Origin: Saccharina japonica
Taxonomy: Eukaryota > Sar > Phaeophyceae > Laminariales > Laminariaceae
Reading direction: 5' to 3'
NCBI GenBank assembly: GCA_008828725.1
Contig: MEHQ01000045.1
Location: forward strand, 272,465-336,464
Length of the DNA: 64,000 bases
Position 1 is the stretch's first letter. Every line of letters begins with the position of its first letter. The translations under genes were made by a program, and so were the position numbers. Under the pieces are notes generated by a model, which was given only the letters and a program-made list of their open reading frames with translations, was not told the DNA's origin and searched no databases. Shown here one piece after another: positions 1-12,100 of the stretch.

Positions 1-1030
1 TTTCTTGTTAAGCGATGCGTGTCAGCGCAACAACCTTGTACAGTGGGTATTAAGTGGATCGCTGGGCTCTGTGTTTTGGTGCATTATTATATGGAAACGA
101 CGAAAACTGGCAGGGCATCATGTATGTATACTAATACTACAATGCTGTGTACTGGGCAGGTCAAATACGTACGTAGGTGCAGGTATAATAATAAAAAGAA
201 AAATGGTACAATGGTTCCAAGATCAAGTTATCGTAAAAAAATGAAACAAAATTAAAGAAGAAAAACAAATGTTTGCAAAAACCGTACAGGTATCAGCAGC
301 AGCAGCAGCAGATAATAAATGGGATGGACAAAAAAAACAAATGCTGCTGCTGCTGCTGTACGAGTACGTACCAGGAATATGAGCCCAGCGGTGGTCTGGT
401 GTGACTTATCACCTATATACCATGCATCGAGGAGGCTGGGAGCACGAACTATACGACCAAGCTTAGCCATCTTAAAACCACGTTCACCAGCCACCACAAG
501 CAACAAGCTTCTCGTGCTCCTGTTGCTCGGCTGGTGGCGGTGGTGTTTGTGGTGTTCGTGGTGGTGGTGATGGTTGCTTGTTGCTGCTGGTGGTACCTGC
601 GTTCCCGAGAAAGGAGAGCACAACAAGGCGAGCCACACCATCACACCACCACACCACATGCTGCCACCACACCAACACCACCAGGACAGAGCTATTGCAC
701 GACTGCGTATCTTCCCAATAATACTAGGCGGTAGTGGCGGGGCGGGTGGTGATGGTGTTAGGTGGTGGTGGTGGTGGTGGTGGTTGCAAATCTGTGTGTG
801 TGATGATACTCTTCCTCTGCTACTGCCGCAACATCCCAGTGACAATTGCCACTGGTAAGAGTTAGCTGGGGCAGTCATTATGCGGCCTAGCTCTGCGATC
901 TCGGCACCGCTTTCGACACGAGCAGTACTAAACTTTAAGCGTAAATAGCGGGCGTCTATCAGTCCCGAGCGCGTCTGAATCGGTTCGGTGTACGCGTCGC
1001 ACGGCAAAAGCAAAGCGAACGAAGTGCGAA
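1..1030. other. Non-coding stretch with trinucleotide repeats
   Basis: No gene is supported. It holds a CAG run (about 295-311) facing a CTG run (about 341-357), GGT/TGG-rich DNA at 530-600 and a longer GGT run at 753-785. The long minus-strand frame across 252-1043 encodes mostly His, Pro and Leu from these repeats and is not credible as a gene. Confidence 0.6.
295..357 (+). repeat. CAG/CTG inverted trinucleotide arms around a SINE tail
   Basis: About six CAG units and five CTG units flank a roughly 30-base spacer. The spacer GATAATAAATGGGATGGACA followed by an A-rich stretch is the 3' tail of the tRNA-derived SINE found elsewhere in the window. The arms could pair as a hairpin with the tail as loop. 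Confidence 0.6.
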
Positions 1031-1257
1031 GTGCGAGGGACAAACCTCAATATTAAGGATTCTTTAAATAAAGCCACGCTGCGGCAGCTTTCAGAACTGG
1101 TTTTTGTCCGTTTGTGTCCGTTCGCGACCAGGGGGGTACACCCCCACGGGCAGATACCCAACCCATTAGGAAGAGCATATATTGATGCTCGAAGGGCTAG
1201 CGCCCTCCTCGCATCAATAGCTCCTCATTATTCATATTAATATTATGATTAATATTA

Positions 1258-1281
1258 TTTTTGTTGTTGTTGTTGTTGTTT

Positions 1282-1363
<82 letters not shown>

Positions 1364-1395
1364 CATTATTATTATTATTAGTATTATTATTATTG
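1258..1395. repeat. (GTT)n followed by (ATT)n microsatellite
   Basis: Over 30 near-perfect GTT units interrupted by a few TTTTT steps, then about nine ATT units. It lies just inside the left arm of the foldback element and gives spurious poly-Val, poly-Leu and poly-Asn frames. Confidence 0.95.
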
Positions 1396-1463
1396 CATTT
1401 GCCATCGGACAATGTGCAGCTCTTATCGCAATCATACCATTCACATACACCTATCATAATTGT

Positions 1464-1782
1464 CATTTTTGTTTTTTGTCCATCCTATTAATTATCTTCG
1501 CACTTCCGTTTTTTCTCCCTCCCTAGTCGAACTCAGATCCGGGGTCACAAAGTAGGCTCCTCTCCCCCCCCCCCCACTACGGTTCTTGCCTTGCACTTTT
1601 GTCGCGAGAAGATTTCAGCACTTTCTTCCCTCGTCAACTCTCGTCGAATCTTGCTTACCCACGCTATAATATGCGCTCTCGACAGTCGGTGTCATTTAAG
1701 AATAAAAACCTCCATGGGGAGAATCGAACCCTTGACACCCGGCCCAAAAGTCTTCGTGGCTACCAGTTAGACCACCGGGGCG
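1464..1782 (-). mobile_element. tRNA-derived SINE, copy 1 (full length)
   Basis: On the minus strand it begins CCCCGGTGGTCTAACTGGTA (pol III box A) and continues with GGGTTCGATTCTCCC (box B), a body with TGTCGAGAGCGCATATTA and CTACTTTGTG, and the tail GGATGGACAAAAAA. A poly-C run at 1563-1575 lies in the body. The tRNA-like head has lost the paired acceptor end, so it is a SINE and not a working tRNA gene. Confidence 0.85.
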
Positions 1783-1989
1783 AGCGGCTCTACTCAATCA
1801 TCCCTGAATACTAGACAAACGTACACCAATAATGATGCCGTCCCCACGTCCCGACAATGAATGGCTGTACCGACTCCTCACCGACGTTTCACCTGTCAAA
1901 GTTGAAAGGGTGACATATACTTGTGCCTTTCAGTTTGAGTTAACTTCTTCTCGTGGTGTTATTTCGAGTTATACGCCATATATATCTAC

Positions 1990-2085
1990 TCTTAACCCTT
2001 TTAGGACTGGAGTCCCGTTCTGGGGACAAACCACTCTAATTCTAAGTAATTTGTTCCCAAAACGGGACTCCAGTCCCCGTACTGT
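1990..2085. repeat. Palindromic F4-like element
   Basis: Starts TTAACCC and forms two arms of about 29 bases, GGACTGGAGTCCCGTT(C/T)TGG against its reverse complement, with about 22 bases between. The text resembles the F4 MITE (CAGTTC, CGGGGGAC, CAAACTACTT), apparently as a self-complementary derivative. No right-hand TTAA is visible. Confidence 0.55.
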
Positions 2086-2293
2086 ACTATCTATTTATAA
2101 TGAGGAGATATTGATGCGAAGCGGCCGCTAGGCCGCGAGCATCAATAGATGCTCTTCATAATGGGTTGGGTATCTGCCCATGGTTGTGTACTCCAGCTCG
2201 CGACAGACACAAACGGACAAAAAACAGTTCTGAAAACTGCCACAGCGTGGCTTTATTTAAAGAATCCTTAATATTGAGGTTTGTCCCTCGCAC

Positions 2294-3191
2294 GTCCCTC
2301 GCACGTCTATATATATATCAGAGTATCAACATGTACGAGTCCACCGTAGGGCACTGTACATTCGTCTTGGTCTGCGAGACAGAGCCGGCCACCCCTCTGC
2401 CAACACAAACATGCATAATAAGTATATATATATATATGAGTACCAACCTCCTCGGTTCGCGTTGCTGCTGCGCCTCGCATGATATGTAGTATTATTAATA
2501 CCCTGGTGTGATATGACTGGGTGAGACACAGAGTATCCCCTTGCAGGTTTGTCTATTAAGCATCCTTGGTGTTACTCACTTTCCGTAGAGTCAAGCGTAG
2601 AAGAGAAGCAGCTTATATTAAACCCCGAGCCAGATGACATCTGTCTCGGTGGGCTTCAAGTATGGCCCACAGATATTATAAATACCCCGAATACCGAATA
2701 CGAATGCCATCCAAGTTATACGAAAACGGACCAATTACCTATGCAGAGGTAATTACCGGCCTTCCTAGCCCATACCATTACACTGGTACGTGTTTGTGCT
2801 GAAAAGACTTACTCACCCTGTAAGCCCCTGAACCAGACTCCCCTGTGGATTAAACGACCGGTGGTATCGGCGCCTTCCCAGGCATACTACGGCGATCACG
2901 GACATATATATGCTGTCATTACCTGACGGTAGGTACGAAACCAACCCTAACCAACCCAACCGCTCCGTGTATTCGGGAATGTCGCACGACGTATGATGGA
3001 TTCCGGTTGTTTTCATCCTACACTCGAAAATCAATTTTCGAGTTTTCCTTGCCTACCCAACGACGAGCTCCACTTACTTGTTATTACATCCACCGCGGTG
3101 TACCGAAATGCTCATAGCCCCCTCCCCGTGCTTTGCCTGCCTTGTGTATGCTCCCCCCCCCCCCTTTTTGATGCGTTCCCCCAACAATCAG
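2294..3191 (+). other. Region before gene A exon 2, no feature recognised
   Basis: Apart from short TA repeats near 2315 and 2425 and poly-C at about 3151-3163, nothing is recognised. No ATG-AAG exon or conserved 5' block like those of genes B and C was found here. The last bases before 3192 are a pyrimidine tract ending CAATCAG, the splice acceptor of exon 2. Confidence 0.5.
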
Positions 3192-6100
3192 ACTTTCGTG
3201 GGCTTGACAGCGTTGCTGGCGGCGTTCCCTCCCTGCCTCGGCCGCGATGAAACTCAGTCGCACCCCCTACTGAGCGGGAGTGTGTGCAGGGTCCGCGACT
3301 CCCTGGACTTCCTCGACGTGAGTGCCCGGCTTGCAGACGTTTTATGAAATGCTCCGCGAGATTGTAGCTGCTACAGTACAGGACACCTATATAAATAAAC
3401 AGGCTAATATGTAAGCCAGGCTGAGATTTCGAGGAAAATCAGAAATTCGGGAGTCGTTATCTCGAAATTAGTGCAGAAAGCACCCTCTCTGAAATAAGAA
3501 ATCCAGCCTGGGCCAGATTTCCTGTTTATTCTTAGTTGTCCTGTACTGTATGGTATTGCTGGAATGATGTGGAAACAACACACGTGAGTACCAACGAGTA
3601 CCTGCTCAGTAGGAGAACCTGGCACGCGGGATACTCTGGTGTCCTATACCCTTACCCTCAGGAGACACACCCGCAAACTCTTGGCTACCTCTGCAGTGTG
3701 TTTCGAAGATGTTTTCAACCCTTGTTGTTTAGATGAGATGATATCTCGAATTGCAGTTATCTAGGACGGCACAACGGTATTAAACTTGTAGAAATAACCA
3801 TTTGGTGGGAAGAACCAACAGACAACAATAATAGGGGTAGAAGGGTGGAATACCCATACTGGCTTCGTACTTGGAATGACTTGGGCATCAAAATAGTTGT
3901 CACTTATTTGTTTTGTTTCACGAGCTTGAACATAATACGTAGGGACAGATGAAAGTAAGTGTCAATATTTAATTACGTGAGGCACTATATTTGCCGTAAT
4001 GTGGATTGCTTGAATTTTCTAAAAGACGGAAAGGATACGTAGGATAAGGCAGAACAGAAGCCGAGTCAACTACTGTAGTCCAGAGCAACCATCTGCTATC
4101 CGCTCTCGAGCTCTACGTTCCGGCATTCCGGTCTGCTTTGGTACATCCATTAATATGTGCGTACTCGAACTGTAGACCAGGTGCCTGTCAATCTGCTACA
4201 TGCAGCAGTGTTGTGCGCAACAAACTGGTCTGTAATATGCACCATACATACGCAGTCTTCGCAACGCATTACACCGGTAACACGACACCATACGACCAGC
4301 AATACAAAATATTCCGCCTGCACACATGTATACGTAGGTATATATGTGTGTATCACATATAAATATATGTATATATCATGTGTGTTTACATGTTTATCCA
4401 ACGCCGCACGCGTGTGTCGTACATACGCATGTACGACTAAGAGGGTGGGGAAATAATAGGGCACATAATCCATGTGATGCAAAATACATTAAAACCGCAA
4501 TACTCGTCGCGTATTTTCTATTGCTACTCGTACTGTATTTCGTAGCAACAAACACTGCTGACGCTGCCATGCTGCACCACTACTTTTCGTTTACAGCCGG
4601 TGCCGCGGGCGGAAATAACTCGGAAGAACCGACTAATCATCGCCCAGGACGAGTTCAAGGTTGGACCCACGTGCCACCTCACCAATGGAGACGAAGAAAA
4701 CCAAACGCTGATGCTCGCCGGGCAGTACCACAAGACTCTCCCCCACGACAAATTCGGACAGGTAACGCCACGTATGTATGCGAGTCGAAACGGGTGACAA
4801 AGTTCACTGACAGGGGCCGCGACGACGCGTGCTGCGGTAGAGGTAGCACGTTTCGGCTGAATCGGTTTCTGAACGATCAGGCTCCTTGACCCTAATTCGT
4901 CAGACTTTCACTTTTGTGACGACTACTGTTTCAGAGTTTACATCGGCCAAGAAATTTCTCATCCGGCGCAGCACTTTTTATTTTCCTGCAAAATCATTTT
5001 TTCGGTGAGGTATAACGCTCCTTAAGTGAGGAGCTCAGAAAAAAACATGGTGCACCTCTATTATCGTAACATGAGTCCGACACGAGCCACGACCACATCT
5101 GCACAAAGCCGCAGGACGGAACCAACCATTGCATGCCAGCCACGATAGAGGTATAAGGTATACCTTTTTTTGGCTTAAATCGTTTCTGGATGACTATAAA
5201 TGGGCTCCTTAACCCAAACTCGTCGGACTTTAATTATTGTGGTGGAGAAAAAATTAATTGTATACTTGGGCATGGTATGGTTCGTCGGGTGGCGTTTTTA
5301 TTTTCCTTCAAAATCGGGTTTTGGGGTGGGGTAGAGAGCCCCTCAAGTGACCCACCCCCAGAAATAATATGGTGCACCTGCATGCAGGCTACCGTAGCAT
5401 GCGTCGCATAGTGTTTTCTCAAGGTCTTGGCGTTACGTGGTTTGAGGTGAAGCCATGAAAAATGTACCAGACATACTTTAAACGCAAGGGGAGGGCAAGC
5501 ATGTGCAGATCGAAGATTGGCGCTATACACACCCACCTCTCATTGTTTTTGTTGGACGACGCCGCGGATGACGGCCACGTGTTGGTACAGGTGGACAAGA
5601 AGGACTACCAGAAGCTGCTGGACTGTGTGTTCTCGAGCGACATCAACGTCTGCGAGAACGTGCCCTCGGGGGGAGGCCAAAGCGGCGGCGCAAAGCTGAC
5701 CAACCCTCTCGGTGGCACCGCACACCAGGTCGACGGTGCCGACAGGTATGCCCATGTGTGCAAGTATATTCCTAGAGCACACCATCATACTGCATTCACG
5801 AGTAGGGTGTCTGGTCCAAATTGGGTTTCCCTTTTGACGAAAATACCTTGGTATTCGTTTTGCATATCATGTTCCTTTGGTGTAATAATTACATAATCCT
5901 CACAGTAGCTTCGAGTGCGTTCGGGGATGTGTACAGCATCCACCTAACTACCCCCACCCCCCGTCCGAAGGTAGGGAACCCCGACTGTACAATTTATCCT
6001 GTAAATGTCAGAATGACGTTTTTTTTGTGAGTGTCACCTTTGTGTTTAGCATATAACGTGCTACAGGAAAACGTGGTACTTTAAATTACGGTAAACCTAT

Positions 6101-9100
6101 TGCGGCTACTGCACCAGAGGAGTCAACATAAATATCGATACTACAAAGCTTAAGTCGTTAACATACTGCACAGTTTTAATGTTTAGTGTAGAACTGAAGT
6201 GTTTGTTACTGTAGTAGGAAGCGATGATTTAGTCAGCCTTCGAAATTTCACCAACACTGTATTTTCCTAAACACGGTGAACACATGAGACATGGCCACCG
6301 TAATGCCTTCCACCATATGGTGGGCTTTTTTATACGTCATCGTGAGGTACATAGGTCTGTTGGAAGGGAACATTATCAGCACGATAAGGTGCTTGGGCTG
6401 AGGAAGATCACGAAAAACGTCGATCCTCACATCCGGCGGTTTACGCGTTGGCTTCGTCCTAAAAGTGTCCACACACTATGAAACCGCCCAGAATTATCGG
6501 GGACATGACAACGTAGCCAATATTGTCCATTGGCTACAGCACATCGTTTTAGACGAACGCCACCTTATCTCTAATACGTGTTTGTCGTTTGGTCCGGCGT
6601 GTTCGTCCGTATGCCTCTCTGTGGTTTGCGACGGGGAACTCTGCTCGCTCACCTCTACTGGCATAATTCTGGGGATTCTGCAGCGACAATGTATTCATCG
6701 ACACGCCCGACAGCCTCCTCTCCGAACGGCTTGTAAGACGCTTACTAGAGATCGAGTATGCTGATTTCCCGTTGGATGATGTCGTAGGTTTAACGGGACT
6801 TATTGTATGCTTCGTGCGTGTGGTGAGGTCGGTTTTGTAGAACTTCCTTAGACGATAGAGGTAGCACGTTTTGCTGGTTTTGTTTCTGAATGATCGGGCT
6901 CCTTAACCCAAATTCGTCGGACTTTCATTATTGTGTTGCAATATTTTCCATAGTATACGTAGCTCATGGGATTAATGGTCGGGTAGCACTTTTGGTTTCT
7001 TCCAAAATCGTTTTTCGGGCGAGGTTTGGAGCTCCTTAAGCGAGGAGCCCAGAACAAACACGGTGCACCTCTATCGTAGCATTCGTCGTATATGTGTATG
7101 GCTTTTGATGCATGCATTGATGACGGGTGCGGTGCACCACGATAGAGGTATACGTTTTTGCTGTTTTTGTTTCTTGATGGCGGGGATCCTTCAACCCGAA
7201 ATCGTCAGAATGTCATTCCTTGTGTTGCAACATGTTCCGTTGTCTCGTTAGGCCATGGTTTTTTTACCATCGGTTATACGATCGTAGCACTTTTTGCTTT
7301 CCTCCTAAATCAGATTTTGACTACTGCAGGTTTAGAGCTCCTCAAGTGACCAACCGCCCTCAGAAAGTGGCCTGTACGCAGGTGTGCCCCTCTACCGCAG
7401 CATGCACCTGGTGTGTGTCCGCCGAAGTAAGCGTACCTAGACGCGTGCTACTGCTGTAGGATAGAGGTAGCACGTTTCGGCTGAAACGTTTCGTGAAGGA
7501 TCTGACCCCTTAGGGCCCATATTAACGAGTATAAAATAAATTCAATTCGGAAAAAAAAAATCAAATTCGCTTGGGGTATTATCTTGGGTGGTGGTGCGGG
7601 TTCTGACCAATGAAAAGCGGATTTGATTTTGTTTTTTTTTCAAATTGATTTGTTGTTTCTTCGTTAAAACGGGCCCTTAACCTCAACCCGTCGATTTTTC
7701 GGTCTCGTGTTGTAATAACAAGCATTTGTTTACTGAGGCCATGGTGTTGTTCGTTGGGTAGCAATTTTTTTTTTCCGTCCAAAATTAATTGTCGGGGTGA
7801 AGTATAGAGTTCCTCGAGTAACCCCCCCCCCTCAGAAAAAACGTGGTGCATCTGCATGCAGGCTACCGTACCATGCTTCCCTAGGAATTTCCTTCTGATG
7901 CGATATAAGAGCCCATATTAACGAGTATAAAATAAATTCAATTTGGAAAATAAAAAAAATATATTCGCTTTTCATTGGTCAGCACACGCACCAGCACCCC
8001 CCAAGATCCTAATCTTTGGTGCTGGTGCGCGTGTTGACCAATGGAAATCGGATTTGATTTTGTTTTTCCAAATTGGTTTTTTGTTTTTCGTTAAAACGGG
8101 CCCTAATTTGACCATACAAGACCGTACATGAAACTGAGCCCCCACAAACATTACGTAAATGGTTTTTGATGCATGCATTGGTGCATGCCTGACCCATCCG
8201 CTCGCATGCATTTCTTTCTGTTTCGATATTACGTGATCATGCAGGCCGCACAGCAAACCGAGGTATACTGGATGGCCCTGGCTAGGGACGTCCCCTTCTC
8301 GCAATTCGCCAGCAACGACCTCATCAGGCTCGCCGCAGGTACACTGTCCAGCATGGGCATTTTTGTTTCGTTATTTAAACTGTGGAAGGGCGACATGACT
8401 GTCGCGTGCTACGATAGAGGTATAAGGTATACCTTTTTTAGGCTGAAACGTTTTCTGAATGGTCTATTAAGGGCCCCTTAACCCAAAATCGTCGCATTTT
8501 GTTTTTGTGTCAAACTATTTTTTGTTTCATACTTAAGGCCACGGAATGGTTCATCGGGTAGCACTCTTGTTTGGGTCCAAAATCATTTGCTGGTTAAGGT
8601 ATAGAGCGCCCTCAGGTGACCGCTCTCAGAAAAAACTATAAACCTCTACCGCCGTAGCATGCCTCGAATTTCGCTATAAACTGTAACCAATCGCCGGCTT
8701 ACTGTCCTATCTCATACACAAGCATGCTTTGCTCGAAACAACCTAAGAACTTTGGAATGCACTAATCGTCCGGACCGCTTGGAATGCTAGGAACCAAAAT
8801 GACTCTGGATCCTCCACGCTTTCCGCCCTCGGATTCTTGTAAATTGATCAGAAAACCTCCAGGGCAATGACGCATTCTGCGGATTAAACATCCCCACGAC
8901 CGTTGTTTACCAGGGAAACACCAAAAAGACACTCATTGACCCGGTCACCAATCTGTTCCGGACGGACTGGCCGGGTGTGACCACCGGTCCCATCGTATCT
9001 CAGTTCTTGCTGTCGAACTTTGAGATCGACTCTATCGACGTCGAGCCCAAGGCTGACCCCCTGTTCCCTGGGATGGACTACATGACATCGTTCCAACCGT

Positions 9101-12100
9101 GGCTCGATGTGCAGGTGCGCGTGATCACATCCAACTTCCGTACTTCTGTTCGTTATTGGTGACCCTTACTGCGAGGTCTCGAAACTCGAACGATGTCAGA
9201 ACGTTCACTCCGGAGTACGAACTACCGTTTTTGCTTCAGTAGCACAGTGTAAACTGCTGCAGCTTGGAATGTCGGGTGGTATGGGCATACACCGCCCATA
9301 CTATTTTGAACACAACAACAACTGTGGACCCACTTTGCATTCAAGCGAAATACATCATCAACGCCCACCCTTACTAGACCGGAAATCGCTATTACTCTGC
9401 AACCGGCATGGGTAGGAGCACGAGTAAACATACTCTGTCATCTCGCCGTCGTTTCTCACGCCTCGTTCTCTTTCGTTGCCTCTGCCGTTTGTTGTCTGTT
9501 GTTGCTTCTTCCTGAATATGTCTCCAAACATGCCCATTCTCCCCTTCCACCTGTATCCAGAACGGCGTTTCGGACGTGGAGACTGTGTTCGACAAGGAAA
9601 ACCCCCGCTTCATCCGAAACGGCCGAGACCTCGCCACTGTCGCCTTCAGGGACGTTCTCTACACGGAGGCGTTCCGTGCCGCGCTTATCTTGTTCACCCA
9701 AGGTGCGCTTGGTGGCTCTGTCGGGCCCTATGCAGAGTCCGCGCGCCAGCAGGGGTTCGCCACCTTCGGCGAGCCGCACATCCTCACCACCATGGCCGCG
9801 TCGAGCTCTTCTACGCGCCATGCGTGGTACGCTAAGGTACGCTTTTTGTGCGATAGGCACATGCTTGACACATAGGCGTTTGGTTGAGGGCAAATGAGAA
9901 CTTCCAGCACCGTGATAGGGGCTAGTAGCGCGTGGGGGGTAGGTTTTCATGGTAAACTCTTTCTAACCATGGCCACGGTACCATCCAAGCGACGGACCAA
10001 TGGTATGATAATGATGGGCGGCTTCTAGGCTGTGCGGGCATGCACACACCACTGAAAATAGGCCAAGGCTGGTGGATTTCAACACATGCATATATCGCTC
10101 ACATTGTTGCCTAGTGGGATGGTCGTTTGAGTCGGCACAACTGCAACAAAGTTTGGTGCGCGTTTTTACTTACGTTTTGTTCAGAAACAACAGTGCCACC
10201 CATGCAAAAGAACAGCACTGGTTTACTACACACGCTCGTACACCCCTGCATCTGTGTTATTAGTTCGACGAGGATGTTCTTCTTGAACGTTGCCTGTTCA
10301 CGGCGGAATCGACTTCATCCACCGTCTTGACATGCTTTCTGGACCCCCCACCCCCCCCTGCTCACCGCCCCGCACAAACCCTACTAAACACCTTGACAGT
10401 GGCAAGTCCACCGCGTGCTGAGGCCCGAGGCGTACGGTGGCCTGGTACACAACACGCTCATGAACAACGTCAAAACCCCGCTGCCGGACTCAATCCTGAG
10501 AAACACGGTAAGTACGCACACCTCTTATTTGGGTGCTATGCTCGGGTCAAAAAGTAGCACCGTGGACGCGTACAACGATAGAGGCAGACCGTTACGGATG
10601 AAACGGTTTATGAGGGAAGGCGCTCCTCAACCCATTCAGAACTGAAAAAACGTATCCCACACTGTTTCCAAGTGGTTTGTCCCCAAAACGGGGGACCGGT
10701 TCTTAACGGGGTTAACCGAAAGCCGTCGGACTTTCATTATTGTGTTTACATAGTTTGTATTGTATACGCAGGCCATTGCATTTTTCATCGGGTATATAGC
10801 ACGTGCATTTTCCTCCGAAAACAGGTGTTTCGGGTGAAGTATAGAGATCCTCGAGTGTCGACCCTCATACATAAACATGGTGCACCTCCATCGTGCCATG
10901 ACTCTGTGTGTTGGCTGTAACTTACGCTGCACGGTGTCCGAGCCATTGCGATAAAATTGTAAATACAGCCGTTGAAGCCTGCCATGTTAGCGGTCTGCTA
11001 CGAATCATGTTTCGTTGTTGATATGTTCGCGTGTTACTTAACTCTTTCATGGTTGTGTGAACACGTCGTACGGACCCCCACAGGAACTCCTCAACCGAGT
11101 GGAGACGCACAACCAGGCCATGAACGAAGGAGGCGAGAAGACTTTCTTGCTCCCAATGGCGGTAGCGCCGGGCTCTCCCACGCACCCCGCGTACCCCAGC
11201 GGGCATGCCATCAACGTCGGCGCCTACATCACCACGCTTAAGGTGAAAAAACAGCTTGAGGATAGTAGGTTCTACGTAGCATGATTAACGGTGAAATACC
11301 CCTGCACACTCGGTAGCATTCATACCTTTGTTACCATTGCGGTGGTACTCCCTATTGGCGTGTGCTGCGACATAGGTGGCACTTTTTAGCTGGAAAACAA
11401 TCTGAGCGACGGCGCTTCTTAAGGCCAATTTGTCAACATTTCTTTAGGTGTTGCTACGTTTTTCCTTTCGGAGTTAAGCCACGGGATCACTCATCACGTG
11501 GCACCATTATTCCCCTCCAAAACCAAATGTTTCGGTGAGATATAGAGCTCCTCGTGTGACCACCCTCGGCAAAACACACACACACATGGCGCATCTTTAC
11601 CGTAGCATGCATCCATTTGCCCTGCCGCTCAGACGCCACCCGGGCTAGTGGATCTGCATCTCAGATGCGTGCTACGATAGAGATATCACGTTTCGGCCGA
11701 AATGGTTTCTGAATGATCGAGCTTCTTAGCCCAAAATCGGCGAACATGTCAGTATTTTGTTGAAAGCTTGTTCCTTGTTTGCTTTGGCCATGGGATTGTC
11801 AATCGGATAGAACTTTTACTTTCCTCCAAAATCAATTCGAGATGACGTGTAGAGCTCTTCAAGTGAGGAGCTGCAGGAAAACACATGGCGCACCTTTATC
11901 GTAGCATGCGTCCTCACCCAGAGATGGTCTAAAACATATTTAGTTTGGCGCGGCGTAACAAACAATCACATGGTGGTGAATATCGCAAAACGAACAGATC
12001 ACAAACGGCTATGACTGCAGCGTAGTACTGTAGGCAACCAGCCGAGTGTCCCTGGGCAGCCGAAAATCAAACACCTATGCCCACTCCCCCTGCCGTAACA

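Larger units (their letters stand above)
1031..2293. mobile_element. Foldback element with about 200-bp inverted arms
   Basis: The left arm (1031-1230) and right arm (2097-2293) are inverted near-copies, starting GTGCGAGGGACAAACCTCAA and containing a shared TTCTTTAAATAAAGCCACGC segment and a shared TTTGTGTC(C/T)G tract. The inner end of each arm carries its own hairpin, ATTGATGC(T)CG...CATCAATA around a GC-rich palindrome. The interior holds a GTT/ATT microsatellite, a SINE and a palindromic F4-like piece, so it is a landing site for other repeats. No transposase is seen. Confidence 0.7.

Noticed and set aside
252-1043. Long minus-strand open frame of 263 codons
   Set aside because: Its composition is dictated by GGT/CAC and CAG repeats (His-, Pro- and Leu-rich runs), it overlaps frames on the other strand, and no family is recognisable.
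1700-1782. Functional tRNA gene on the minus strand
   Set aside because: A and B boxes are present but the acceptor stem does not close, and the sequence continues into a SINE body repeated elsewhere.
3170-3191. In-frame ATG just upstream of gene A exon 2 (MRSPNNQ) as the gene start
   Set aside because: The same stretch in genes B and C is a pyrimidine-rich intron end without ATG, and all three share the CAG acceptor. It is kept only as an alternative for gene A.
4344-4889. Open frame of 181 codons across gene A exon 3
   Set aside because: It reads exon 3 in the wrong frame (RPGRVQGWTHVPPHQW) and runs on into an F1 element; the true frame gives DEFKVGPTCHLTNGDE.
8470-8485. TTAAGGGCCCCTTAA in the F1 at 8401 as an excision footprint of F2
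   Set aside because: Other F1 copies have GAAAGGCTCCTTAA or similar at the same place, so substitutions alone explain it.
9456-9950. Minus-strand frame of 164 codons opposite gene A exon 8
   Set aside because: Antisense shadow of a GC-rich exon; the same antisense frame appears opposite exon 8 of genes B and C.
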